25,527 nucleotides of DNA from CAYVMN01 sp964452575 (lineage in GTDB: Bacteria > Desulfobacterota > DSM-4660 > Desulfatiglandales > Desulfatiglandaceae): NCBI GenBank assembly GCA_964452575.1, contig CAYVMN010000039.1:1-25527 (forward strand), written 5' to 3'. Every line of letters begins with the position of its first letter. The stretch's first letter is position 1. The translations under genes were made by a program, and so were the position numbers. Shown one piece after another: positions 7,982 to 14,337 of this stretch. A model generated the notes under the pieces. It did not search any database, was not told the origin of the DNA, and saw only the letters and a list, made by a program, of their open reading frames with translations.

Positions 7982-8764
7982 TCAAGACCTGAAGTTCGGT
8001 GTCCTTTTTTGCAGGAAGGCCTCTATCCCTTCTTTGGTTTCACCGGTATAAACGACCTCCTGCATTAGCTCTGGTTCACAGATGAACATATTTCCGAATC
8101 CCTCCATGGAGGCCCCGAGGGCGATCTTTTTGGTCAACCGGATGCAGGTGGGGCTTCTGGATGCGATTTTTTCTATGAATTCATGGGTGGCCTGCATTAA
8201 GGAATCCTTAGGGACAACCTTGTTGGCCAGATTCAATCTATAGGCCTCTTCTGCCGGAATGGGATCGCAGGTCATAATGATCTCCATGGCCTTGGATGCC
8301 CCGACCATCCTGACCAGTCTTGGGGTACAACCCCAGGTGTAGTAGGTCCCCACGTTGGTCTCCGGGACAATGTAATAGCTGTCCTCGGTCATGATACGGA
8401 AGTCGCAGGCCTGGGCCACAGCCATTCCCGCACCACACACGATTCCACGCAAGGCCGCCACCGTCACCTGTTCCAGACCTTGAAGGCTCCGCATCAGCTC
8501 GTGCCCTGCCAGTTGATGTATCCGAGCGTCTTCGGCCTTAAACTCCCCGCTTCCAACCTCGCTCAAATCGACCCCTGCAGAAAAATGGTCTCCCTTTGCC
8601 GTTAGAATAACGAATCGCGCAGACCCGTTGTTGCGCAAGGAATGCCAGGCGTCGATCATTTCCTCTATCATCTGCCTGTTAAAGAGATTCAATTTGGGGC
8701 GGTTCAGGGTGACCGTAACGATCTCGTCTGTTTGTTCGAATATTAGAGTCTTGTAGCTTCCCAT
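7982..8764 (-). CDS. Enoyl-CoA hydratase/isomerase family protein
   Basis: Crotonase-fold protein of 260 residues acting on an acyl-CoA. The CoA/oxyanion motifs are present: FSAGVDLSEV (about 61-70) and ALRGIVCGAGMAVAQACDFRI (about 104-124). The first of the two hydratase glutamates, expected in the GGGxE position, is Ala115. The second, Glu135 in VPETNVGT, is kept. A standard hydratase needs both, so an isomerase, hydrolase or other crotonase reaction is more likely. A GGGGGA lies a few bases before the ATG at 8764. It heads the UroD-like/corrinoid gene group, so its substrate may be linked to that pathway. Confidence 0.86.
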   Translation of the reverse strand: MGSYKTLIFEQTDEIVTVTLNRPKLNLFNRQMIEEMIDAWHSLRNNGSARFVILTAKGDHFSAGVDLSEVGSGEFKAEDARIHQLAGHELMRSLQGLEQVTVAALRGIVCGAGMAVAQACDFRIMTEDSYYIVPETNVGTYYTWGCTPRLVRMVGASKAMEIIMTCDPIPAEEAYRLNLANKVVPKDSLMQATHEFIEKIASRSPTCIRLTKKIALGASMEGFGNMFICEPELMQEVVYTGETKEGIEAFLQKRTPNFRS

Positions 8765-8900
8765 TTATCCCCCATTTTGTTGGTCTATTGACTTACATGC
8801 CATTTTATCCCCTTTTCCTCTACTTTTCAGTCAGTTAGAAGTCAAGGGAGACCAACTTCCAGGATGGCCATATAACGCGTTTCCGGTATATTTCGAAAAA

Positions 8901-8940
8901 AATAAGGGCATCCCCTCGAATGGTGACGGAATGCCCTATT
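8901..8940 (-). terminator. Rho-independent terminator of the cold-shock gene
   Basis: On the minus strand AGGGCAT and ATGCCCT form a 7-bp stem, lengthened by AT pairs, and are followed by TATTTTTTT. It starts 17 bp after the cold-shock stop codon and closes a single-gene transcript. The stretch 8765-8900 between it and the hydratase start holds no gene. A TTGACT at about 8841 could be part of a promoter for the hydratase group, but a matching -10 is poor. Confidence 0.75.
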
Positions 8941-8957
8941 TGTAGTCAAAGAGGCGA

Positions 8958-9158
8958 TCAAACCGTAGTAACATTTACTGCAGCCGGGCCTTTCTTGCCT
9001 TGTTCAATGTCAAAGGTGACCCGATCGCCTTCCCTAAGAGACTTGAAGCCGATCCCTTTGATTCCCGAATGATGAACAAACACATCAGGACCGTCTTCTT
9101 GCTCTATGAAGCCGTATCCTTTGCGGTCATCAAACCACTTCACGGTTCCATTGGCCAT
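8958..9158 (-). CDS. Cold-shock domain protein (CspA family)
   Basis: Single cold-shock domain of 66 residues that binds single-stranded RNA/DNA and acts as an RNA chaperone. RNP1 reads KGYGFIE (residues 13-19) and RNP2 reads VFVHHS (26-31). The start MANGTVKWFDDRKGYGFIE is the usual family N-terminus. The ATG at 9158 has an AAAGGAGG ribosome site. It is monocistronic: a promoter lies about 120 bp upstream, giving a long leader as in other csp genes, and a strong hairpin terminator follows. Whether it is induced by cold cannot be told from sequence. Confidence 0.95.
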   Translation of the reverse strand: MANGTVKWFDDRKGYGFIEQEDGPDVFVHHSGIKGIGFKSLREGDRVTFDIEQGKKGPAAVNVTTV

Positions 9159-9285
9159 AGTGACAACCTCCTTTCAAGATAATTCTGACGGTTCCAAACT
9201 TCAGGTCGCCACTTCTGACAAATGGATCTTTCCCTGAAACGAAACCCGCTCACCAACAGACGCGCGCCTATATTGGGGTGCTCTC

Positions 9286-9313
9286 ACAATACCTTATTTT
9301 GGTATAAAGTCAA
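9286..9313 (-). promoter_or_regulatory. Putative sigma70 promoter of the cold-shock gene
   Basis: On the minus strand TTGACT (9308-9313) is followed after 16 bp by TATTGT (9286-9291). Transcription would begin near 9279 and leave a leader of about 120 nt before the cold-shock ATG, the kind of long 5' UTR typical of cspA genes. Confidence 0.45.
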
Positions 9314-9351
9314 GCTATTATAGGAAAAACCCTCGTTTTTCTTTCACCTGC

Positions 9352-10383
9352 TTACCCATGGACCTGAACCGATTTGTCAACTTCAGGGTATTTTTCAATG
9401 AAATCTCTGAACTCGGCGAAAATCCTCTTGTCTCCGGGCTCTTTCTTTCCAAGCATTGAGAATATGGCAACGGCCTTCTCGAGATGGGTTCTCCTCGCAT
9501 GGACTTTTGACATACCGATGTAGGCATACTTGTCATATCCAATGGCCATGGCCTTCTCGTAACTTGCCTCAGCGCTATAAAGATCATTCATGTTAAGGTA
9601 GGCATCGCCAATTCTTGTTAGGGCTACCCTCTCACTCATGCCACATTCAATGGCCATCTTCCATGCCCTGATAGCAGAGGGATAATTTTCCTTCCCCCTT
9701 AGACAGTCGGCCTTTCCGTGCCATGCATAGCAATTCTTATGGTCAATACGAAGGACTCTCTCATAGAGGGCCATAGCCTCTTCGAATGATTGTCGCTTAC
9801 GATAGATGTTTGCAGCAGAGGTAAGCGCGATAACGGATTCCTTTGATATTTCAATAAGTCTTTCAAAGAGCTTGAGGGCTTCTCCGTCATCTCCCTCGTT
9901 CATAGCGATCTGGCCCAGGCCCATCAAGGCATAGGGATCATCGGGCTCTATGTCCAGGGCCGCGGTATAGTAACGTTTTGAATTCTCAGAATCTCCTTTC
10001 TTCCGCAAGGCATCTGCAACGCGTGTCATTATCTTATGATCGCCCGGTTCAAATGAGAGATAGCGGAACCAGGCACCAAGGGCATTATCAATGTCTTTCA
10101 AGCCCCTATATGCATCGCCGAGACCTGCAAGGGCGTACTTGTTGTCCTGTTCGATCTCGAGACATCTTTTATAACACGTGACCGCCTCTTCAAATCTCTT
10201 CGTCTTGCGTTTCAGGTCTCCGAGCCCCACAAGGGCATATACATCTCTTGGGTCTTTATTCAATACCTCATTATATATCTCTTCTCCCTCTCCATATCTC
10301 CCTTCCTTTCGAAGCCTGTGAGCAAGCCTCTCAAGGCTTCTCAATTGCCTTCTTATCCTTGGTTTTTTCCTCTTGGCAGTCAT
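9352..10383 (-). CDS. Tetratricopeptide-repeat protein
   Basis: A 343-residue protein made almost entirely of TPR units after a basic N-terminus (MTAKRKKPRIRRQLRSLERL). About eight 34-residue repeats can be followed by their A/G-L-G/A-x and E-x-A pattern, for example YALVGLGDLKRKTKRFEEAVTCYKRCLEIEQDN and YALMGLGQIAMNEGDDGEALKLFERLIEIS. Such proteins are protein-interaction scaffolds, and no catalytic domain or signal peptide is visible. AAAGGA precedes the ATG at 10383. It is the last minus-strand gene before the accessory island and is divergent from the kinase gene at 10787. Partner and role unknown. Confidence 0.88.
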   Translation of the reverse strand: MTAKRKKPRIRRQLRSLERLAHRLRKEGRYGEGEEIYNEVLNKDPRDVYALVGLGDLKRKTKRFEEAVTCYKRCLEIEQDNKYALAGLGDAYRGLKDIDNALGAWFRYLSFEPGDHKIMTRVADALRKKGDSENSKRYYTAALDIEPDDPYALMGLGQIAMNEGDDGEALKLFERLIEISKESVIALTSAANIYRKRQSFEEAMALYERVLRIDHKNCYAWHGKADCLRGKENYPSAIRAWKMAIECGMSERVALTRIGDAYLNMNDLYSAEASYEKAMAIGYDKYAYIGMSKVHARRTHLEKAVAIFSMLGKKEPGDKRIFAEFRDFIEKYPEVDKSVQVHG

Positions 10384-10786
10384 TGTTGGTTCCTTTAATG
10401 AAGAGAGCGTCTCTCTTTGTTTCCAAGGGGATCACCTGAATCCTACCATTTTCCCGCCGGATTGTCACATAGAGTGTTCATTTGACCCAGATGTTATAAA
10501 AAACTCGTCCCCAAACCCGCAGGTATTGAACTTCATGAAATCCTGTTCAAGGAATTTTTCCCCGGATCCGCCAAAGTCCATATACGGTGCTCATCTTCAT
10601 TTTGAGCAAACCTGCCTTGATCTTTACCGTAGTTTTCAATAGTGTAATATTGTTAAGGGGCGCCTTTTAGCATAATGGACTATAACTCTACCCTGATCTC
10701 TGCAGCCCCACACGGAGCCAAGTCATGACGGTTTTGCTATCGCGTATTTACGAAACAGGTAACCCTGAACGGAGAACTTTCAACCA
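10384..10786. other. Divergent intergenic region with a conserved 36-bp block
   Basis: No complete gene is supported in these 403 bp. A palindrome AGAGAG/CTCTCT (10402-10416) lies just upstream of the TPR gene. The stretch 10605-10640 is 78% identical (28 of 36 bases) to 21456-21491, which lies at a similar distance upstream of the decayed second kinase copy. Read on the minus strand the two blocks encode IENYGKDQGRFA and IENQGKGQGRFA with mostly synonymous changes. The frame here has a stop just upstream, so if it was once a gene it is broken. Confidence 0.35.
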
Positions 10787-11704
10787 GTGAACATAAACCC
10801 AAACAATAGATACCTATATCATGTCTTTGGACTGAATATCGAGTCCACAATCCCTTTCCTGGATATCCCCTGGGCGGAGGGGAATCCTGATGTGAGTGTT
10901 GGATACGGCAAAGTACCGGATAGCATCCAGGATCCAAGGATAAAGGGGGTGAGATACCAGGCCGGGCCGGGTGAGTTTCTCCTCCGGGTGGATAACGTGG
11001 CCAGATATTATGTAACTGATGGAAACCGCATCGTTATCGAGCGGCAACCGGGTGCCGCTAATGAGGAGGTTCTGCTCTTCCTCATGGGCTCTGCCATGGG
11101 GGCGCTCTTGCATCAACGGAACATCTTGCCCCTTCACGGCAGCTCTATCAAGGTTGAAGGTGAGGGGGTGATTTTTACCGGCCCTTCAAGCGTCGGAAAG
11201 TCCACCCTCGCCGGAGGTTTTCGCAAAAAGGGCTATCCTTTGCTCTCTGATGATGTCTGTGCCGTAACGGCCGTAAACAACGAGAGACCGCGGATCATTC
11301 CAGGGTTTCCCCGGCTCAAGCTATGGGCGGATACTCTGGAGAAGCTTGAAAGGGATAGAAAAGGGCTCAAACGTGTCCGGCTGGATCAGGAATTTGAGAA
11401 GTATTTTGTCCCCTTTGATAATGCGTGCGGCTGGCCCATCCCTGTCAGATCGGTTTTCGTCCTTGAGACGACCAATACGGACAGGCTGGAGATCATTGAA
11501 CTGAAGGCCGGGGAAAAGGTCGATCCAATTCTCAACCACACCTACCGCCCCCGCTTTCTGGAGGGGTTGGGGGGCAAGCAAGAGCATTTCAAGCAGTGTG
11601 CAGCGGTTGCGGCCAAGGCGGCGGTGATCAGGGTAATCAGGCCGAGTAAAGGCTTTCGCCTGAATGAACTGATGGATCTTGTGGAGGCAGAGTTCGTCAA
11701 ATAG
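10787..11704 (+). CDS. HPr kinase-like (lasso-peptide kinase-like) protein
   Basis: A 305-residue protein whose C-terminal half is an HprK/serine-kinase-type P-loop domain. Walker A GPSSVGKST spans residues 132-140. It is preceded by LPLHGSS and followed by PLLSDDVCAV (151-160), the usual acidic segment. Homologues in RiPP clusters phosphorylate the C-terminal serine of lasso peptides (the ThcoK/PsmK type). True HPr kinases are hexameric with a different N-terminal domain. The start is a GTG at 10787 behind GGAGA. It begins a plus-strand run with the sulfotransferase, B2 and ATP-grasp genes, so peptide or metabolite phosphorylation is the best guess. Two more copies exist in the window: a gutted one at 21559 and a divergent partial one at 25093. 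Confidence 0.8.
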   Translation: MNINPNNRYLYHVFGLNIESTIPFLDIPWAEGNPDVSVGYGKVPDSIQDPRIKGVRYQAGPGEFLLRVDNVARYYVTDGNRIVIERQPGAANEEVLLFLMGSAMGALLHQRNILPLHGSSIKVEGEGVIFTGPSSVGKSTLAGGFRKKGYPLLSDDVCAVTAVNNERPRIIPGFPRLKLWADTLEKLERDRKGLKRVRLDQEFEKYFVPFDNACGWPIPVRSVFVLETTNTDRLEIIELKAGEKVDPILNHTYRPRFLEGLGGKQEHFKQCAAVAAKAAVIRVIRPSKGFRLNELMDLVEAEFVK

Positions 11705-11747
11705 TCGATTTGAAAGTGGTTGCTTAGTGATCAACCAATCGACTATT
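11700..11747. repeat. Hairpin insertion between kinase and sulfotransferase genes
   Basis: Perfect 11-bp arms AATAGTCGATT (11700-11710) and AATCGACTATT (11737-11747) enclose a second 5-bp stem, GGTTG/CAACC. The left arm covers the stop codon of the kinase gene. The parallel second cassette lacks this hairpin and about 70 bp around it: there the kinase stop is only 2 bp from the sulfotransferase ATG. There is no T-run, so it is an inserted palindrome or an RNA stability/attenuation element rather than an intrinsic terminator. Confidence 0.5.
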
Positions 11748-11776
11748 CGGCGCGGTCTAAAGAGGAATTCTTGACA

Positions 11777-12637
11777 ATGGGCGGTATCGTCTGGCTGGCT
11801 TCATACCCAAAGTCGGGAAACACCTGGTTTCGGGTATTCCTCACAAACCTCCGGGGAGAAAGTGACAACCCTGCCGACATAAACGAGCTGGACAGCACCC
11901 CCATTGCCAGCGCCAGGGGGATCTTTGACGATGCAGCAGGGATCGAGTCTTCGGACCTGACCATGGATGAGATCGACAGGCTCCGGCCGGAGATCTACGA
12001 GCAGATCGCCGCCAAGGCAGATGAAACCATTTTTATGAAGGTCCATGATGCCTATACCTATGTAGACAAGGATACCCCCCTTTTTCCGAAAAAGGCGACC
12101 AGGGGCGCCATCTATTTTATCCGCAACCCCCTTGATGTGGCAGTCTCTTTTGCCCATCATTCGGGCTGGGATTATGACACGGCGATCTCAAGGATGGCCG
12201 ACGAGAGATATGCCTTCTGCAGCAGGCCCAGGAGGCTTGACAACCAGCTTCGCCAGAGACTCCTCTCATGGAGTGGGCATGTGCTGAGCTGGGTGGATGA
12301 ATCGGGGCTTCCCGTTTTTGTCCTGCGCTTTGAAGACATGAAGCAGAAGCCGGTGGAGACCTTTGAAAGGGCCGTGAGGTTTGCAGGACTTGGATACACA
12401 AGAGAACAGATCGTGGAGGCCCTGGACTTGAGTTCTTTTGAGGAGCTTCAGCGTCAGGAAAAGGAGGCTGGCTTCAGGGAAAAGAGCCCAAGTTCTGAGT
12501 TGTTTTTCCGAAAAGGCGAGGTCGGTTCCTGGCACGGAGAGCTGACGGAGACACAGGCAAGGCAGATCATCCATGACCACAGAGAGGTGATGCGCCGGTT
12601 CGGGTATCTCGGGATGAACGATGAGGTCGTTTTTTGA
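11777..12637 (+). CDS. PAPS-dependent sulfotransferase
   Basis: Sulfotransferase-domain protein of 286 residues that moves a sulfuryl group from PAPS to a hydroxyl or similar acceptor. The 5'-phosphosulfate loop YPKSGNTWFR is at residues 10-19, KVHD with the likely catalytic His at 88-91, and the 3'-phosphate motif RNPLDVAVS at 116-124. Near the C-terminus FRKGEVGSWHGEL matches the family's RKGxxGxW motif. I chose the ATG at 11777, which places the loop at the normal distance from the N-terminus. An earlier frame start at 11720 would add residues encoded by the palindrome region. Sulfotransferases occur as tailoring enzymes in some lasso-like clusters, and this neighbourhood suggests that role. 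The acceptor is unknown. Confidence 0.88.
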   Translation: MGGIVWLASYPKSGNTWFRVFLTNLRGESDNPADINELDSTPIASARGIFDDAAGIESSDLTMDEIDRLRPEIYEQIAAKADETIFMKVHDAYTYVDKDTPLFPKKATRGAIYFIRNPLDVAVSFAHHSGWDYDTAISRMADERYAFCSRPRRLDNQLRQRLLSWSGHVLSWVDESGLPVFVLRFEDMKQKPVETFERAVRFAGLGYTREQIVEALDLSSFEELQRQEKEAGFREKSPSSELFFRKGEVGSWHGELTETQARQIIHDHREVMRRFGYLGMNDEVVF

Positions 12638-12653
12638 CCTATGTGTTTAGGCG

Positions 12654-12803
12654 TTTCACCGAAGAGGCGCAGCCTCCGGCCCGTAAGGCTTACGCACCGG
12701 AGGGAGTTCGCAGAGTTTACTCCTTTTTTTGTTTTTCGTTGACCCCGGTTAAGTAGTCTGAGGGATTTAACGGGGCAGGAGGCCGAAAAGCAAAAAGGGA
12801 AAC
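12654..12803. repeat. Left arm of a long imperfect inverted repeat around higBA
   Basis: This stretch reads TTTCACCG-AGAGGCGCAG at its outer end, and its inner part has CGTTGACCC and ATTTAACGGGGCAGG. The reverse complement of 13742-13856 gives the same landmarks in the same order. The left arm also contains an extra 7-bp palindrome CCTCCGG/CCGGAGG (12673-12703). Together the arms enclose the toxin-antitoxin genes and a sulfotransferase remnant. Confidence 0.5.
12703..12730 (+). terminator. Possible terminator after the sulfotransferase gene
   Basis: A short hairpin GGAGT/ACTCC with an 11-nt loop is followed directly by seven T residues. A second hairpin with CCTCCGG/CCGGAGG arms precedes it at 12673-12703. 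It lies 66 bp after the sulfotransferase stop. The short stem makes it a weak terminator. Confidence 0.45.
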
Positions 12804-12877
12804 CATGCTGCACCGGGGAACACCGCTATAGTATTTCGGATTGCGGAGGTCTTTATGGGGTCTGCGAGCTTATGTTC

Positions 12878-12906
12878 TTGACATATAACGTTAGACGTTA
12901 TATGTT
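12878..12906 (+). promoter_or_regulatory. higBA promoter with overlapping palindromic operator
   Basis: TTGACA (12878-12883) and TATGTT (12901-12906) are separated by exactly 17 bp, a near-consensus sigma70 promoter. Perfect 10-bp arms ACATATAACG and CGTTATATGT (12881-12905) with a 5-bp centre cover the spacer and both hexamers. A HigA dimer bound here would shut off its own operon, which is the usual autoregulation of these modules. Confidence 0.75.
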
Positions 12907-12995
12907 TTCACTTTCTGGAGGGTTATTATCCGGTTAACAAAGGGTCATATGAACCACATGGCGGGACGATCAAGCACAACAATGCACATTAAACC

Positions 12996-13277
12996 ATGAT
13001 TAAATCATTCAAAGATAAAGAAACCGAAAAAATTTTTAATCGATATTTCTCAAAAAAGCTTCCGCAACATATTCAGCGTACCGCGCTGTTGCAGTTGCGG
13101 TCATTAAACCAGGCAAGAAATATTAATGACTTACGAAGCCCTCCGTCGAATCACTTAGAAAAACTTTACGGCGACCGCAAAGGGCAAAACAGCATAAGGA
13201 TAAACGATCAATGGCGCATTTGCTTCATGTGGGATGGCAATGATGCCTATGATGTTGAAATCGCTGACTATCATTAA
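12996..13277 (+). CDS. higB: HigB-type toxin (RelE/ParE superfamily)
   Basis: A 93-residue basic protein of the HigB/RelE family, which cleaves mRNA on the ribosome. Typical segments are FKDKETEKIFNRYFSKKLP, the central LRSPPSNHLEKLYGDRKGQNSIRINDQWRICF with conserved R-I-N-x-Q-W-R, and a C-terminal DAYDVEIADYH. The toxin gene comes first and the antitoxin second, the reversed order that marks higBA modules. It lies about 90 bp after a strong promoter with a palindromic operator. The toxin keeps all family landmarks and looks intact. Confidence 0.93.
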   Translation: MIKSFKDKETEKIFNRYFSKKLPQHIQRTALLQLRSLNQARNINDLRSPPSNHLEKLYGDRKGQNSIRINDQWRICFMWDGNDAYDVEIADYH

Positions 13278-13290
13278 TCCGAGGGACATT

Positions 13291-13599
13291 ATGAAAGAAA
13301 AAAGAATGGCTCCTGTTCATCCAGGAGAAATCCTTCTGGAACAATTTCTAAGGCCCATGGAGATGAGCCAGAATAGACTGGCTATTGAAATTGGTGTGCC
13401 ACCCAGGCGCATCAATGAAATCGTCCAGGGAAGACGAAGAATTACTGCTGATACAGCCATGCGATTAGCAAGATTTTTTGATATGACTCCTCAGTATTGG
13501 ATGGGGCTGCAAGCAGATTATGATCTTGATGTTGCCCAGGATGAATTAGAAGAAAAGATCAATCAAGAAGTAAGACCACTAGCTTCATCTGTGGCATAG
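13291..13599 (+). CDS. higA: HigA-type antitoxin (XRE-like HTH)
   Basis: A 102-residue antitoxin and transcription repressor. The family N-terminus MAPVHPGEILLEQFLRPMEMS is followed by a helix-turn-helix (about residues 24-55: LAIEIGVPPRRINEIVQGRRRIT). The segment DTAMRLARFFDMTPQYWMGLQADYDL is typical of HigA. The ATG at 13291 sits behind GAGGG, 13 bp after the toxin stop. A later ATG at 13306 is also possible. It should neutralise the HigB toxin and bind the palindrome upstream of the operon. Confidence 0.93.
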   Translation: MKEKRMAPVHPGEILLEQFLRPMEMSQNRLAIEIGVPPRRINEIVQGRRRITADTAMRLARFFDMTPQYWMGLQADYDLDVAQDELEEKINQEVRPLASSVA

Positions 13600-13631
13600 C
13601 AAGCCGATAAGATACTGCAAAGGCATGGGGG

Positions 13632-13676
13632 CGGTTCGGCTATCTCGGAAAAGACGATGAGATTCGCGACTATTAG
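13632..13676 (+). pseudogene. 3'-end remnant of a second sulfotransferase gene
   Basis: The frame reads RFGYLGKDDEIRDY and stop, matching RFGYLGMNDEVVF and stop at the end of the intact sulfotransferase. Only this C-terminal tail remains, starting just after the antitoxin gene, so the rest was lost or replaced when the toxin-antitoxin module arrived. The match is short but in frame and ends in a stop at the same place. Confidence 0.55.
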
Positions 13677-13741
13677 TAGCCAGTAGCCAGAACTCAGGGC
13701 TATAGTTCACCTCAAAGACACTGAGACCGGAAAGAGAAGAT

Positions 13742-13856
13742 GGGTTTTCCTTTCCGTCATCCCTGCCCCGTTAAATGCGACAGCATATTTAAACTGGGTC
13801 AACGGAAAGTAATAAGAAAGCTTAACCTCAGCGTTCTTTGCGTCTCTGCGGTGAAA
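13742..13856. repeat. Right arm of the long inverted repeat around higBA
   Basis: The reverse complement of this stretch parallels 12654-12803. The shared landmarks are the TTTCACCGCAGAG outer end, CGTTGACCC in the middle, and ATTTAACGGGGCAGG. The outer end also matches a very common dispersed bacterial intergenic repeat (TCTTTGCGTCTCTGCGGTGAA). It forms the region just upstream of the B2 gene. Confidence 0.5.
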
Positions 13857-13873
13857 TATTACATGTCAAAGAT

Positions 13874-14308
13874 ATGCGAAACATTACGAAATTTATGGAA
13901 AAACCTATCACTGATAAACTCCTTTTTCTGGAGGCCGCATTCTGGCTCGCAATCTCGAGGCTTGCGCTTTTGATCCTGCCTTTCAGATGGGTTGCACCCT
14001 TCCTAGGGCAGCACATGGCCATTTCTGATGAAAATGATGAAAGTGGAGACAGGAAAATAGAGATATCCATCTCCCGCGCCATACTCACCATGAGCCGCCA
14101 TCTCCCCTGGGAATGCAAGTGCCTGGACCAGGCCATTTCCGGCAAAATGATGCTCCAAAGAAGGCAGATCGCCAGTACCCTTTACCTAGGGGTGGCCAAA
14201 AATGAGGGCGGTGACCTGAATGCCCATGCCTGGCTCCGCGCAGGGGATATCATTATCCTTGGGGGCGGTGGCCTGGAACGGTTTGCCGTTGTGTCGACAT
14301 TTGCCTGA
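13874..14308 (+). CDS. Lasso-peptide B2-like transglutaminase-fold protease
   Basis: A 144-residue protein of the transglutaminase-like family used as the leader-peptide-cleaving B2 (McjB C-terminal domain) enzyme. The catalytic Cys is C83 in LPWECKCLDQAI and the His is H118 in LNAHAWLRAGD. Between them MLQRRQIASTLYLGVA matches the family's R-R-x-I-P-x-x-L-x-x-G-V segment. The N-terminus is a hydrophobic helix. I chose the ATG at 13874 because the second copy starts at the equivalent codon. Upstream starts would lie in the repeat arm. A close copy at 22468 is frameshifted. With the PqqD-type B1 protein and the cyclases it completes the lasso-type enzyme set. Confidence 0.85.
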   Translation: MRNITKFMEKPITDKLLFLEAAFWLAISRLALLILPFRWVAPFLGQHMAISDENDESGDRKIEISISRAILTMSRHLPWECKCLDQAISGKMMLQRRQIASTLYLGVAKNEGGDLNAHAWLRAGDIIILGGGGLERFAVVSTFA

Positions 14309-14337
14309 AAAAAGGCACGCCTTACCCAAGGATAAAT

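Noticed and set aside
10373..10642. 89-codon plus-strand frame in the divergent gap, considered as a precursor peptide
   Set aside because: It lacks a ribosome site, a leader motif and any plausible core, and it starts inside the TPR gene's 5' end.
12266..12580. Overlapping minus-strand frames inside the sulfotransferase gene
   Set aside because: They are shadows of a gene with complete PAPS-binding motifs.
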